From contig NZ_PDOD01000001.1 in the NCBI RefSeq assembly GCF_003226325.1, positions 1,364,001-1,428,000 on the forward strand: DNA of 64,000 nucleotides, given 5' to 3'. This stretch comes from Salipaludibacillus keqinensis. GTDB lineage: Bacteria; Bacillota; Bacilli; Bacillales; Salisediminibacteriaceae. The notes beneath the pieces were generated by a model. That model did not search any database. It saw only the letters and a program-made list of their open reading frames with translations, and was not told the origin of the DNA. The position numbers were made by a program, and so were the translations under genes. The first letter of the stretch is position 1; every line of letters starts with the position of its first letter. Shown piece by piece: positions 52,363 to 62,177 of this stretch.

Positions 52363-52590
52363 TTAAATTCTTCCGTTTTCCCGATCTCCTTGCTCGTCGG
52401 CGATTTCATTTTTAAATGCTTCAATGCTTTGGTTTCGCTTTTCATTTTTCGCTTGAATCGCCTGTTTATCCTGTTCAGATAAATGTTCATTCTCCATCGT
52501 TGATTGTGCTTCTCTAATATTTTCTTCGGTATTCTCTACCATTGATTGTAACCTTTCAACATTGTTTGAACGATCGTCTTTTTTAGCCAT
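52363..52590 (-). CDS. tlp: Small acid-soluble spore protein Tlp
   Basis: A 75-residue forespore protein. The family core is clear: KDDRSNNVERLQSMVENTEENI, then NEKRNQSIEAFKNEI. The open frame extends to 52653, but GGAGGAG lies six to seven bases before the ATG at 52588-52590 and the upstream 21 residues overlap the 3' end region of yneP without family similarity. It adjoins yneP and yneQ as in B. subtilis. Confidence 0.92.
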   Translation of the reverse strand: MAKKDDRSNNVERLQSMVENTEENIREAQSTMENEHLSEQDKQAIQAKNEKRNQSIEAFKNEIADEQGDRENGRI

Positions 52591-52655
52591 AACGAACTCC
52601 TCCTTCATAGATTGTACATCCATAGTCTGTTCGTCATCTTGAAAATCATTCACAC

Positions 52656-53093
52656 TTATTTTGTATGTGGTTCGTCTGTTGATTTCTTGTGTTTTTCGTA
52701 GGCCTCATGCCATTCGGGAAAGTTTTTCTTTATTTTGATGGGCTTGAATGTTTCAGCATTCACTAACACATGTTCGCTCGTCCCATTTAGACAAGGTTTT
52801 TCCTCACTATTTAGAATTTCATAACCATACTTAATTCGAAAGCCGTTATATGATTCGATCCATGTATGGATTGTGACAGATTCACCATATTTAGCTGGGT
52901 ATTTGTAATTCATTTGCAAACTGGTCACTGGAGACATGACACCTCGTTTTTCCATATCTGCGTATCGAAAACCTAATTCTTCGATGAGCGCAGTTCTACC
53001 AATTTCACACCATACTAAGTAATTAGCATGATATACGACACCCATTTGATCTGTCTCAGCATACCTTACTGGGACAACTGTTGTAGTAATCAT
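52656..53093 (-). CDS. yneP: Acyl-CoA thioesterase YneP (4HBT, YbgC type)
   Basis: A 145-residue hotdog-fold thioesterase. The active-site region RYAETDQMGVVYHANYLVW is that of 4-hydroxybenzoyl-CoA thioesterase relatives, with the catalytic Asp in ETDQMG. It starts directly after the stop of the AAA+ gene, so it is coupled to it. Substrate unknown. Confidence 0.92.
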   Translation of the reverse strand: MITTTVVPVRYAETDQMGVVYHANYLVWCEIGRTALIEELGFRYADMEKRGVMSPVTSLQMNYKYPAKYGESVTIHTWIESYNGFRIKYGYEILNSEEKPCLNGTSEHVLVNAETFKPIKIKKNFPEWHEAYEKHKKSTDEPHTK

Positions 53094-55436
53094 TTAATTT
53101 CTCTCCTCTTCGTTAATGATGGAAAAGTCTTTCGACGTTAAACTAGAAAGGGCTCCTCGATGATTCTCATCATAAATCAATCGGTAAGCTTGATTTTGGA
53201 TTGCGTCTTCTACTAAATCTTTCATTGCTCTTGCATTTCCTTCTGGAGGATCTTGACTTAATTTCTCTTTTAATAAAGTTCGCGCCTGATCTTCTAGTTC
53301 ATATCCGAATGATTCAATGTAATACTCAAGGATTTCCACCAGTTCCAATCCTTTATAATCTGCAAATGAGATGGATTTTTTAAAGCGTGAAGCTAGACCA
53401 GGATTACTATTTAACAATGCACTCATTGGACTTGAGTAACCAGCTAAAATGACGACAAGGTTCTCTTCGTGCTTTGTCATTTCTTCCACTAACGTATCAA
53501 TCGCTTCTCGTCCGAAATCTTGTTCTCCCTGATGAATCAACGAGTAAGCTTCATCAATAAATAGAACTCCACCCAGAGCTTCACGGATGATTTTCTTTGT
53601 CTTGATCGCCGTTTGACCTACGTAACCGGCGACCAGATCACTCCTGCCAGCAATCACCACATGTCCCCGCTTTAGCAAGTCTAATTCGTGCAAAATTTGA
53701 CTGTAAATATGGGCAACGGTCGTTTTCCCCGTGCCGGGAGGGCCGGAGAAAACAGCATGAAGTTGAACAGGTACGATAGGAAGACCCTTCGCCTCCCGTT
53801 CTTTTTGTATTTTCACAAAGGAAGCAAGTTTTCTCACTTCTTCCTTCACATTGTCTAAACCAATTAATTGATGTAATTTATTCTCACCCGATTGACTTTC
53901 ATCCGTCTCCGCGCGATCATCCATTAAAAAGGCTTCTTCGTCAAGAATGGTAAAGGTGTCTTTCGAATAATCCTTTTCTTGAGCAGCTTTGGATCCTTGT
54001 TGGAATATCGCGTCTAAAACTAAATTCTTGACCGTTCGTGCATTACCAAAGTTCTCATCTACTTTTTCTTTATCGATTTGTTTTCTCAGTTGTTTCAAAG
54101 CAGATTCAGTTAAAGAATAGTCATTATCTAACGCCACATGCTCAGCGATTTCCACTAGTTCCTCCATTGAAAAATCAGGCAGATGGATATGATTAGTTTC
54201 CGGGAACCGACTTCGCAAACCGGGGTTACTCCAGAGAAAGGTTCGCATTTCATCCGGATATCCTGCTAAGATTACAGCAAATTGACCTGCATACTCTCCG
54301 CTCGTCATAGCTGAGACGATCGTATCAATGGCCGTCTGTCCATAATCAGTTCCACTGGCTCCTTCACGTTTTAAACTGTAAGCTTCATCAATAAATAAAA
54401 TACCACCAACGGCCTCCTGTATTACATTCATTGTTTTTTCTTCAGTTTGACCTACATAGGCTCCTACAAGATGAGAACGATCCACTTCGACAACATTTTC
54501 TCTCGGCAAGGCGCCAAGCTGATGATAAATCTTAGCTAAAAGTCGAGCAATGGTCGTCTTCCCAGTTCCGGGATTTCCGGTTAAAATCATATTCAAGTTG
54601 CGTTCATTAGCAAAATGGTATCCTTGTCGCTGTCGTTCACGTTGATATTCTAAATAGTAATAATACGTCTTCACTTTGTTTTTGACCTCTTCAATGCCGA
54701 CCATCGAAGTCAATTCATCAAGGGCATGGCTTTCCGATTCTCCTAAAGATTGACGCCATTCTTCCCATTTTTCGATCTGTTGCTGCAATTCCTTTATTTT
54801 TTCAGTCATTTGAGACTTTTTGTCTTTTGAAGAATAAATGCCACTGATCGTCTCGCGATACCCTTCAGCTGAAGCGATCACCGCATCTATTGAATTCCCT
54901 ATTTGATTCAATAATTTCAATGAAAGAGCTGCATTTTCAACATCTTGATCGCTTACTTGATTCTCTAATGCCTGTTTCATTCTGTCTTGTTTCGTTGAAA
55001 GTTGTTGGTGCCACGCTTTGCTTTTGTGTAACAACATCAATAAATGGTCGATAGATTTTCGCTTCCCTTGGCTATGATCTGTTTCTCTAATTTTAGGTAA
55101 CTCTTCGTCAAACCAAGGTTCGTTCATTAAATCTAATACTAAATGAATAAACAACTCAGACACGAACGTAGAAGAAGGTGATTGTTCAAATGCCTCTATC
55201 AATTCTTGATCCACTCGAGTGTCCCACTCCTTTTTCCGGAGAAATCTTGCAGCTGCAACCATCGCTTTAAGCTCACCAGTTAACTGCTTAACTTCTTTAT
55301 CTTCCTCATCATAAAATTGTTGAAACGAATCTAACAGACGAGCCAATTCTCCTTCTTTCCATTGATGGGAAGGAGTCCTTTGCCATTTTATTAAAGAGGA
55401 TTTTAAATGCTCAAAACCTTGAAGAGATTGTTCCAT
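53094..55436 (-). CDS. Tandem AAA+ ATPase of the CbxX/SpoVK type
   Basis: About 780 residues. An N-terminal helical region (1-240, including a coiled coil near 205-232) is followed by two AAA+ modules. Walker A motifs are GNPGTGKT (about 287-294) and GPPGTGKT (about 565-572), with FIDEAYSL Walker B in both and the arginine-finger RSRF/ASRF. SpoVK and CbbX have only one such module. The GTG at 55445 is less likely than the ATG at 55436, which has GAGG eight bases upstream. It overlaps the EamA gene by 26 bp and abuts yneP. Role unknown. Confidence 0.9.
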   Translation of the reverse strand: MEQSLQGFEHLKSSLIKWQRTPSHQWKEGELARLLDSFQQFYDEEDKEVKQLTGELKAMVAAARFLRKKEWDTRVDQELIEAFEQSPSSTFVSELFIHLVLDLMNEPWFDEELPKIRETDHSQGKRKSIDHLLMLLHKSKAWHQQLSTKQDRMKQALENQVSDQDVENAALSLKLLNQIGNSIDAVIASAEGYRETISGIYSSKDKKSQMTEKIKELQQQIEKWEEWRQSLGESESHALDELTSMVGIEEVKNKVKTYYYYLEYQRERQRQGYHFANERNLNMILTGNPGTGKTTIARLLAKIYHQLGALPRENVVEVDRSHLVGAYVGQTEEKTMNVIQEAVGGILFIDEAYSLKREGASGTDYGQTAIDTIVSAMTSGEYAGQFAVILAGYPDEMRTFLWSNPGLRSRFPETNHIHLPDFSMEELVEIAEHVALDNDYSLTESALKQLRKQIDKEKVDENFGNARTVKNLVLDAIFQQGSKAAQEKDYSKDTFTILDEEAFLMDDRAETDESQSGENKLHQLIGLDNVKEEVRKLASFVKIQKEREAKGLPIVPVQLHAVFSGPPGTGKTTVAHIYSQILHELDLLKRGHVVIAGRSDLVAGYVGQTAIKTKKIIREALGGVLFIDEAYSLIHQGEQDFGREAIDTLVEEMTKHEENLVVILAGYSSPMSALLNSNPGLASRFKKSISFADYKGLELVEILEYYIESFGYELEDQARTLLKEKLSQDPPEGNARAMKDLVEDAIQNQAYRLIYDENHRGALSSLTSKDFSIINEEERN

Positions 55437-56361
55437 ATTTTTCACCTCGTTTTTCCTTTGGTCTCACTTTCCACGTGCCGTAGGTTACGCCGCTAATCAC
55501 TAATAGAGCACCTACAATATGTACAAGTAATAACTTTTCACCTAGAAGGATCGTAGCTAAAATAACTGCCGACAACGGCATGAGATTAATGAAAATAGAC
55601 GCTCTAGCAGCACCAATCATTTTAATTCCTTGATAATACATGATAAAACTAAGGACGGAAACAATCAAACTCATATGTAGAATGGATCCCCACGTTAACA
55701 GACTAGCTTGCTGTAGTTCCTCAATAGTTGTTTCCACAAAAACAAACGGAAAAAGCATCAACGTTCCAATAACTACGGCGTAGGTCGTAGTCGTGATTGA
55801 ACTCAGCTTTTGCAAGGCAACTTTTCCTAAAACACTGTACAATGCCCAACAGACAACAGCCAGCAATAAGACCAAGTCAATTGGTGCCAATCCTGATTCA
55901 ATAATTTGTTGGAACTGTCCTTCCGTTATAATGATCGTTGCCCCTGTTAATGCCAATACTAACCCTATAATGTTCCGTTTAGTAATGGCTTCCTTTAGAA
56001 AAAGCCCTGAAAGAACGACAATTAATATAGGGTTTGAAGCAATAAACAATGAACTCTTCACAATCGGAGCATCACGTGTAGCTATAAAAAAGGCAATATT
56101 ATAAAGAGCAATGCCTGTTAATCCAAGCAAACTGACAAGAATCCATTCTTTCCCTTGTGGTCTCCGACTTCCCTTATCCATGAAAAGCATAATTGGAATG
56201 AGTAAAATCGCAGCAAAAAAGAACCTGAAAAAAGCGACAACTAATGGGCTTAAATCTTCCGTAGCATAACTTCCTGCTATAAATGCACTTCCCCAACTGC
56301 TTGTTGATAGGGCAAGCATCACATAAACAAGCCAAGGCTTGTTAATTAATAAACGCTTCAT
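55411..56361 (-). CDS. EamA/DMT-family transporter
   Basis: A 316-residue carrier with ten membrane segments in two EamA repeats (about 8-145 and 155-300). The opening SSWGSAFIAGSYATEDLSPLVVAFFRF is typical. AAGGGG lies nine bases before the ATG at 56361; the frame opening at 56385 contains that site. Substrate not predictable. Overlaps the AAA+ gene. Confidence 0.88.
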   Translation of the reverse strand: MKRLLINKPWLVYVMLALSTSSWGSAFIAGSYATEDLSPLVVAFFRFFFAAILLIPIMLFMDKGSRRPQGKEWILVSLLGLTGIALYNIAFFIATRDAPIVKSSLFIASNPILIVVLSGLFLKEAITKRNIIGLVLALTGATIIITEGQFQQIIESGLAPIDLVLLLAVVCWALYSVLGKVALQKLSSITTTTYAVVIGTLMLFPFVFVETTIEELQQASLLTWGSILHMSLIVSVLSFIMYYQGIKMIGAARASIFINLMPLSAVILATILLGEKLLLVHIVGALLVISGVTYGTWKVRPKEKRGEKYGTISSRF

Positions 56362-56497
56362 GAATCGATTCCCCTTTTTCTCCACTAATGGAAATATATC
56401 TTATTTTGGCTATTTGAAGATGGCTATCGTCATTCATAGAATAACATCTACATTGAAATTAGAGTAACCTGAAAATAAATAGGTTTGTTCTCTTGTT

Positions 56498-56527
56498 ATG
56501 ACAACCACTCGTATCATCGTGTATAAT
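56498..56527 (+). promoter_or_regulatory. Sigma-A promoter of the second TVP38-like gene
   Basis: ATGACA, 18-bp spacer, TATAAT, about 35 bp upstream of the start at 56561. Confidence 0.65.
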
Positions 56528-56560
56528 AATGCTGTTGTCATTATGCAAAGGAGATCTGTT

Positions 56561-57226
56561 ATGTACCGAAAAGGCCTCGTTCTATTAGGAAGTACTCTCG
56601 TCATACTTGCTCTTGTATTTTATCATGAGTCGTTACTCCATTGGATTCAAAATAATGAACAAGACCATGTCTTTCTGACGATCATCATCGCCACAACCAT
56701 GTCATTGTTCCCGGTCATTCCATACCCTTTAGTTGGGAGTGTGATCGGCGCAGTATACGGACCTGGACTAGGAGCAGTTATTATATGGGTTGGCTCTACA
56801 TTGGCGTCCATCTTATTCTTTTCACTTATTCGCTATGGCGGCTTTCATACTCTTGGCACAAAAATTTTATTGAAGTTTTCAGCAACAAAGAAGCTCACCT
56901 TATTATTTGAGCGAAATGCCTTTATGTCCATCACCATTATGAGGATGATTCCAGTCATTCCGTCCATTATCATTAACGCCTATGCCGCTTTGAGTCGTGT
57001 AAGGTTTGTCATCTACGCCATAGGTTCTGGGCTTGGAAAAATCCCTTCTATGACACTGTTTGCCTTTGTCGGTCACACGATTGTGACTGATCCAATCGAA
57101 TTGATTTATATGATTGTCATTTACACAATCTTTCTAGCTATTGTTTATTCTGGGTACAAGCTTTGGCTTAGAAAAGTTGAGAAACAAGCGATAAACAATC
57201 AACCTCTAACCGAAAATGAAAAATAA
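56561..57226 (+). CDS. TVP38/TMEM64-family membrane protein, second
   Basis: A 221-residue VTT-fold protein with about five or six membrane segments. The family features are VIPYPLVGSVIGAVYGPGLGAVIIWVGSTLAS and MRMIPVIPSIIINAYAALSRV. AAAGGAGA lies six bases before the ATG at 56561; the 21 codons upstream contain the promoter and are not coding. It differs clearly from the copy at 44802. Confidence 0.86.
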   Translation: MYRKGLVLLGSTLVILALVFYHESLLHWIQNNEQDHVFLTIIIATTMSLFPVIPYPLVGSVIGAVYGPGLGAVIIWVGSTLASILFFSLIRYGGFHTLGTKILLKFSATKKLTLLFERNAFMSITIMRMIPVIPSIIINAYAALSRVRFVIYAIGSGLGKIPSMTLFAFVGHTIVTDPIELIYMIVIYTIFLAIVYSGYKLWLRKVEKQAINNQPLTENEK

Positions 57227-57229
57227 ATA

Positions 57230-57272
57230 GATAAAAGCATTCTCATGTTTTGACGTGAGAATGCTTTTCTTC
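57230..57272. terminator. Bidirectional terminator, TVP38-like / VanZ-like
   Basis: Thirteen-bp stem AAAAGCATTCTCA (57233-57245) with TGAGAATGCTTTT (57256-57268) between convergent genes. Confidence 0.92.
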
Positions 57273-57276
57273 TTAA

Positions 57277-57759
57277 TTAAACAATTTTAACAAACCTTAA
57301 GATCCTGTAACTTACGGCTCCGATTAGTCCACCTAACGTATTTAAAATCACATCGTCTACATTCGCTACCCTGTATGTAAAGATATATTGGTTCACTTCA
57401 ATAAACACGGAAAGCATCATAGCAAGAATAACTGTTAATATTATACTTGTAGCCCTTTTCCATTTGCGGATACGCTCCACGACGATAGGAAAAAGCAATC
57501 CAAATGGAATAAACAAAATCACGTTTCCGCCTAAAATTCTGAATGGAGCAACCCAATTTTCACTATATACAGCAATGTTGTAAATACTTAAAAATGGTTC
57601 TAAATTATAGTTTCTTCCGCCAGGGCCATGAGGACCGAATGATGATCCAAAATTCCATGCAAATAATGTAACATAGAACAACATCGACATATAAACGATG
57701 AAAGTAAATACAATGAATGGGGTTGGAAAGGTTTGCTTCTTTTTCTGATAATTGGCCAA
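57277..57759 (-). CDS. VanZ-like membrane protein
   Basis: A 160-residue protein with four or five membrane segments. The VanZ pattern is visible: NLEPFLSIYN, GGNVILFIPFGLLFPIV, FIEVNQYIF and NVDDVILNTLGGLIGAVSYR. Members affect teicoplanin tolerance or lipids, but function is not established. The TTG at 57757-57759 has AAGGAG eight bases upstream; the GTG at 57768 abuts that site and is rejected. Confidence 0.87.
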   Translation of the reverse strand: MANYQKKKQTFPTPFIVFTFIVYMSMLFYVTLFAWNFGSSFGPHGPGGRNYNLEPFLSIYNIAVYSENWVAPFRILGGNVILFIPFGLLFPIVVERIRKWKRATSIILTVILAMMLSVFIEVNQYIFTYRVANVDDVILNTLGGLIGAVSYRILRFVKIV

Positions 57760-57885
57760 TGGGTGCACTCCTTACAATGTTACGTTCCATTGCTCCATTA
57801 TCATACGGGATTGAAGGTTTGACAAGTAAAGTTTCTCCGCCCCCATCGTTAGTTTAAAGAAAGGAACCGAATTGAAGCTGAGAAC

Positions 57886-57921
57886 ACAAGAAAAAGGAAC
57901 AGAAAGTCCTGTTCCTTTGTA
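57886..57921 (-). terminator. Terminator of sspN
   Basis: AAAGGAACAG (57893-57902) pairs with CTGTTCCTTT (57909-57918); TTTTTCTTG follows on the minus strand. Confidence 0.85.
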
Positions 57922-57936
57922 ACGAAAGACCCGCTA

Positions 57937-58080
57937 TTATTTCCCTTTTTCAGGTACGTAATCTGGTTGTTCAGAGCCTTTAGTATTCATTTTCTTTCCT
58001 TTGTTGGAATCGCTTTTTCTTGGTTGTGTACCTAAATGATCAGGTCTATATTGTTCGGACTTATTTCGATTTCCTCCCAA
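57937..58080 (-). CDS. sspN: Small acid-soluble spore protein N
   Basis: A 47-residue protein too short for routine ORF calling. It starts with TTG, with GGAGG eight bases upstream. It reads MGGNRNKSEQYRPDHLGTQP, then SNKGKKMNTKGSEQP near 25-39, which matches the B. subtilis SspN pattern (HLGTKP and SNKGKKM). Forespore-specific DNA- or core-associated protein. In B. subtilis it also lies near the aconitase gene. Confidence 0.85.
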   Translation of the reverse strand: MGGNRNKSEQYRPDHLGTQPRKSDSNKGKKMNTKGSEQPDYVPEKGK

Positions 58081-58106
58081 AAATAACACCTCCTTTTCGG
58101 CTTATG

Positions 58107-58244
58107 TTATTCATTCCCTAACCGGTCCATGTGGCGCTTATCAATTCGTTCCTCGATCTTGGCCATTTCCTTCTCATCTTTCATCAATGTAGAAACGTTT
58201 TGTTTAAATAATTCTTCGTATTTCTGTTTCATTCTTTTCCTCAT
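58107..58244 (-). CDS. Fbp-like small basic protein
   Basis: A 45-residue basic helical protein not found by length-limited calling. It reads MRKRMKQKYEELFKQNVSTL, then MKDEKEMAKIEERIDKRHMD. The spacing of Asn, LMKD and KIEERI resembles the Fur-regulated basic proteins FbpA/FbpB, which act with the small RNA FsrA to spare iron. AAGGAGG lies seven bases before the ATG. A Fur box 22 bp upstream supports this. sspN follows after 27 bp. Confidence 0.6.
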   Translation of the reverse strand: MRKRMKQKYEELFKQNVSTLMKDEKEMAKIEERIDKRHMDRLGNE

Positions 58245-58265
58245 CACTCTTCCTCCTTCCACTTA

Positions 58266-58284
58266 GATCATCATTTACATTATC
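58266..58284 (-). promoter_or_regulatory. Candidate Fur box
   Basis: On the minus strand GATAATGTAAATGATGATC agrees with the classical 19-bp Fur box GATAATGATAATCATTATC at 15 of 19 positions. It sits 22-40 bp before the Fbp-like start. Confidence 0.6.
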
Positions 58285-58317
58285 AGCCAGATGTCAGACC
58301 ATTTATACTATAGCCTT

Positions 58318-59040
58318 TTACATAGAAGGATTCTTCTTACTTAAATAAACTTTACCTGCCCCATCTAAAGTCATCAAAAATATCTCTTTCACATGATTAA
58401 AGCCATGTAATTGAATTTGTTCATCCACCCATTTTCTTGATTTCACTTTTTCGATATTAGCGTCAATGTAATGCCCGTCCTGAATGAGTACTGTTGGATA
58501 GCCTTTATCCGCAATTTCCTTATTTACATCATCAGGTGTTAACGAGTCATACTTTGATTTTTTGATGGCACTAATTTGTCCATTTGACTCCAACACGGCA
58601 TAATCAACCTCTGTTAAATCGATGGAATTATTTAACCTTAAATCCATCATTAACGATTCGACCGTCACTTTGGCTTTAGACATTTCCTTATGAAGAATGA
58701 TTCCTTTCTCCATGAGTATGATTGGTTCATCTTCTATTATTCGGCGGAATCGAGGCGTTTTTAACGCGATATAAGATAAAAACAAGTGAATACCAGCAAT
58801 AAAAGCAGCCGCAGAAAGAGGACCTGCAAGTGGCAATTCTCCATCTGATAGCGGTTCTCCCACAACATCACCTATGATGACACCAAATAGAAAATCAATC
58901 GGATTCATTGTTGTCATCGAGCGTTGCCCTAACACTTTGATCAGAAGAAAAATATATATGTAGACAATTCCTGCTCTTATTAAAAAGCCCGAAATCGAAA
59001 GACCTTCAGCACCTTGCCAAAAATCAAACACTCTCATCAC
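58318..59040 (-). CDS. DUF421 (YetF-type) membrane protein
   Basis: A 240-residue protein with three N-terminal membrane helices (about 18-40, 48-66 and 72-93) and a soluble DUF421 domain with an added C-terminal domain. The signature KVLGQRSMTTMNPIDFLFGVIIGDV is clear, as is the RL in LMMDLRLNN. Relatives include spore-germination accessory YetF-like proteins and SpoVAEb-related proteins; molecular role unknown. Monocistronic. Confidence 0.9.
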   Translation of the reverse strand: MMRVFDFWQGAEGLSISGFLIRAGIVYIYIFLLIKVLGQRSMTTMNPIDFLFGVIIGDVVGEPLSDGELPLAGPLSAAAFIAGIHLFLSYIALKTPRFRRIIEDEPIILMEKGIILHKEMSKAKVTVESLMMDLRLNNSIDLTEVDYAVLESNGQISAIKKSKYDSLTPDDVNKEIADKGYPTVLIQDGHYIDANIEKVKSRKWVDEQIQLHGFNHVKEIFLMTLDGAGKVYLSKKNPSM

Positions 59041-59174
59041 CTACTTCTTATAAACATGCTACGAGTTAGTATATCGTCATAAGAGAGATTTATACGATCC
59101 GCATTCACTGAATTGTGATTTAGCATAATTCATTTAATTTTGAGCAGAATTAAGTTCAAATCAACCCTATGATT

Positions 59175-59212
59175 ATACAAAAAAGGTGCCCCGTAATGGG
59201 ACACCTTTTATT
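59175..59212 (-). terminator. Terminator of acnA
   Basis: AAAAGGTG-CCC pairs with GGG-CACCTTTT (around 59181-59209); TTTTTTG follows on the minus strand. Confidence 0.88.
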
Positions 59213-59214
59213 AG

Positions 59215-61947
59215 TTACTTTTTAATTTTTGCCAATGTGTTACGAAGAACCATTGGTAAGATCCCGCCGTGACGATAGTAGTCAATTTCTACTTCACTAT
59301 CGAAGCGAGCTAATACTTCAAAGCTTGTTTCTTTACCATTTTCAGGATTTGTCGCCACTACTGTTAAGTGATCACGAGGTTGAATATCGTTAGTCACCTT
59401 CACATTGAAGTGCTCTTTTCCTGTAAGACCTAGTGAATCGGCATTTTCACCCGCTTTGAACTGTAATGGAAGAACGCCCATAAGAACTAGGTTACTGCGG
59501 TGAATACGCTCGAAGCTTTCTGCAATAACTGTCTTGATTCCTAATAACGTTGTTCCTTTTGCAGCCCAGTCACGAGAACTACCCATTCCGTAATCTTTAC
59601 CTGCAAGAACGATTAAGCCTGTATCTGTTTCTTTATACTTCATACATGCATCGTAAATGGCCATGACTTCACCTGTTGGCCAGAACGTCGTATAACCGCC
59701 TTCTGTTCCAGGAGCAAGTTGGTTTTTAATACGGATATTAGCAAACGTACCACGCATCATCACCTCATGGTTTCCTCGACGAGAACCGTATGAGTTGAAT
59801 TGTGCTGGCGAAAGACCTTTTTCGATAAGATATTTTCCGGCAGGGCTATTTTTCGCAATAGAGCCTGCAGGTGAAATATGGTCCGTAGTAACAGAGTCAC
59901 CAAACTTCGCTACGCCTCGAAGCTCTTTTAACTCCTTCACATCTTCTGGCTCTGGAGATAAGTCTTCAAAGAACGGCGGATTTTGGATATATGTTGAATC
60001 GGAATCGAAAGTATAAAGATCACTTTCAGGAGTATCTAATTTGTTCCATTCTTCGTTATCATCAAATACTCGTTCGTATTCCTTCTTAAACAACTTTGGA
60101 TCTACCGCATGCTTCATCATGTCTTGAATTTCAGCATTTGACGGCCAAATATCTTGGAAGAATACATCGTTGCCATCTTGATCTTGACCTAGTGGTTCAT
60201 TATAAAGATCAATATCAACCGTACCTGCTAATGCATAAGCCACAACTAACGGAGGAGATGCTAAATAGTTCGCTTTCACTAATGGGTGAATACGTCCTTC
60301 GAAGTTACGGTTACCACTTAATACAGAAGAAACGGTTAAATCTTCATCAGCAATTCCCTTTTCAATCTCTTCTGGAAGAGGACCACTGTTTCCGATACAC
60401 GTTGTACAGCCGTACCCGACAAGGTTGAAGCCAAGTTGATCGAGGTAAGACATTAATCCTGCATTCTCTAGGTAACCTGTTACAACTTTAGATCCTGGTG
60501 CTAAGCTTGTTTTAACATAATCAGGAACATTCAAGCCTTTTTCTACCGCTTTCTTCGCTAATAAACCTGCCCCTAACATAACGTGAGGGTTAGATGTATT
60601 TGTACAGCTTGTAATCGCAGCAATAGCTACAGCACCAGTTTTTAGCGTAGAACTCTTACCATTTGGATGCTTAACCACAGTTTGTTTGGCAATTTCTTCT
60701 GGAGATAAGCCAAAACCTTGGTTTCCAACAGGTGCAGTTAATGCTTTTTGCCACTCTTGTTTCATTTGAGACAATGGAATTAAATCTTGTGGACGCTTAG
60801 GACCAGATAAATTCGGCTCAATCTCAGATAAATTAACCTCTACAACTCTCGTAAATTCAGGATCAGTTCCCTCACCAGGAGTATAGAACATTCCATTTGC
60901 CTTCGTATATTTCTCAACAAGCTGAACCAACTCTTCACTTCGACCAGTGAAACGTAAATAATTTAATGTTTCATCGTCAACAGGGAAGAAACCAACAGTT
61001 GCCCCGTATTCAGGTGCCATGTTGGAGATAGTTGCGCGATCAGCTAATGTCATGTCAGCCAGTCCAGGACCGAAGAATTCTACGAACTTCCCAACAACAC
61101 TTTGTTGACGAAGAATTTGCGTCACTTTCAAAGCTAAGTCAGTTGCAGTAGCGCCTTCAGGCATAGCCCCTTGTAACTTCACACCTACAACTTCAGGAAC
61201 AGGGAAGTAAGATGGTTGCTTCAGCATGCCAGCTTCGGCTTCAATTCCACCAACACCCCAGCCTAGAACACCTAAGCCATTGATCATCGTTGTGTGGGAA
61301 TCCGTTCCAACTAATGAGTCAGGATAGGCCACTTTCTCACCTTGTTCGTTTTTCGCTTCTTGAACCACATTTGCTAAGTATTCCAAGTTCACTTGGTGAA
61401 CAATACCGGTAGCAGGTGGCACTGCTCTATAGTTATCAAGGGATTTTTGAGCCCAGTTTAAGAACTTATAACGCTCTTCATTCCGTTCAAATTCCAATTC
61501 CATATTACGCATGAGGGAATTGGCTCCCCCGAAAGCGTCTACTTGGACAGAGTGGTCTACAACGAGATCCACTGGAATCGCTGGATTAATTTCTTTTGGA
61601 TCACCATTCATGTCTGCCATTGCTTTACGTAAAGAGGCAAGGTCAACGACGGCAGGAACACCAGTGAAGTCTTGCAAAATAACACGAGAAGGCTTAAAAG
61701 GTACGTCAATCGTTTTTACTTTATCTGTACCAAATCTAGCCAGATTCTCCACGTGTTCTTCTTTTATGACTTTACCATCATATTGTCTTAGTAAAGACTC
61801 TAAAAGGACCCTTATTGAATAAGGAAGGTTGGTAACGGTTCCAAGTCCGGCGTCTTCAATCGCCTTTAGGTCATAATAATGATACGTTTCTCCATTCACA
61901 TCAAAGGTTTTCTTTGAGTTATACAATGCTTGATTTTCTTTTGTCAT
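59215..61947 (-). CDS. acnA: Aconitate hydratase (citrate cycle)
   Basis: Interconverts citrate and isocitrate; the apo form in Bacillus (CitB) also binds iron-responsive RNA elements. The 4Fe-4S ligands are C448 in [10 protein letters not shown], and C514 and C517 in [12 protein letters not shown]. The swivel domain has [13 protein letters not shown] and [12 protein letters not shown]. Length is 910 residues from the ATG at 61947, which has AAGGAGGG upstream; the TTG at 61965 includes that site. A promoter and a cre-like element lie upstream. Confidence 0.97.
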   Translation of the reverse strand: MTKENQALYNSKKTFDVNGETYHYYDLKAIEDAGLGTVTNLPYSIRVLLESLLRQYDGKVIKEEHVENLARFGTDKVKTIDVPFKPSRVILQDFTGVPAVVDLASLRKAMADMNGDPKEINPAIPVDLVVDHSVQVDAFGGANSLMRNMELEFERNEERYKFLNWAQKSLDNYRAVPPATGIVHQVNLEYLANVVQEAKNEQGEKVAYPDSLVGTDSHTTMINGLGVLGWGVGGIEAEAGMLKQPSYFPVPEVVGVKLQGAMPEGATATDLALKVTQILRQQSVVGKFVEFFGPGLADMTLADRATISNMAPEYGATVGFFPVDDETLNYLRFTGRSEELVQLVEKYTKANGMFYTPGEGTDPEFTRVVEVNLSEIEPNLSGPKRPQDLIPLSQMKQEWQKALTAPVGNQGFGLSPEEIAKQTVVKHPNGKSSTLKTGAVAIAAITSCTNTSNPHVMLGAGLLAKKAVEKGLNVPDYVKTSLAPGSKVVTGYLENAGLMSYLDQLGFNLVGYGCTTCIGNSGPLPEEIEKGIADEDLTVSSVLSGNRNFEGRIHPLVKANYLASPPLVVAYALAGTVDIDLYNEPLGQDQDGNDVFFQDIWPSNAEIQDMMKHAVDPKLFKKEYERVFDDNEEWNKLDTPESDLYTFDSDSTYIQNPPFFEDLSPEPEDVKELKELRGVAKFGDSVTTDHISPAGSIAKNSPAGKYLIEKGLSPAQFNSYGSRRGNHEVMMRGTFANIRIKNQLAPGTEGGYTTFWPTGEVMAIYDACMKYKETDTGLIVLAGKDYGMGSSRDWAAKGTTLLGIKTVIAESFERIHRSNLVLMGVLPLQFKAGENADSLGLTGKEHFNVKVTNDIQPRDHLTVVATNPENGKETSFEVLARFDSEVEIDYYRHGGILPMVLRNTLAKIKK

Positions 61948-61970
61948 ATGTATTCCCTCCTTCAAGTACT

Positions 61971-61999
61971 ATCATATAATACATTTTCTTAATTGTCTA
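61971..61999 (-). promoter_or_regulatory. Sigma-A promoter of acnA
   Basis: On the minus strand TAGACA (61994-61999), 17-bp spacer, TATGAT (61971-61976). It predicts a very short leader of about 17 nt before the ATG at 61947. Confidence 0.6.
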
Positions 62000-62068
62000 A
62001 AACCTTTTTTCGAAAATTTGTCACATTTTCACTATAACACTATAACACTTTCCCCTCATACCTGTATA

Positions 62069-62082
62069 TGAAAACGCTCACT
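62069..62082 (+). promoter_or_regulatory. cre-like site upstream of acnA
   Basis: TGAAAACGCTCACT matches the CcpA consensus with one clear deviation. It is about 105-118 bp upstream of the predicted acnA start. B. subtilis citB is also under CcpA. Confidence 0.5.
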
Positions 62083-62177
62083 TTGCTTTCATTACGCTTA
62101 GCAACTCTCTGAACCCTCATGGATATTAACAAAAAAATCCAGCTTCTTAAACGAAGCTGGATCGACAATTTATACAG

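Noticed and set aside
62020-62060. CcpC-type dyad ATAA-N7-TTAT at the acnA promoter
   Set aside because: There are direct repeats of TTATAGTG but no proper dyad, so CcpC control cannot be claimed.
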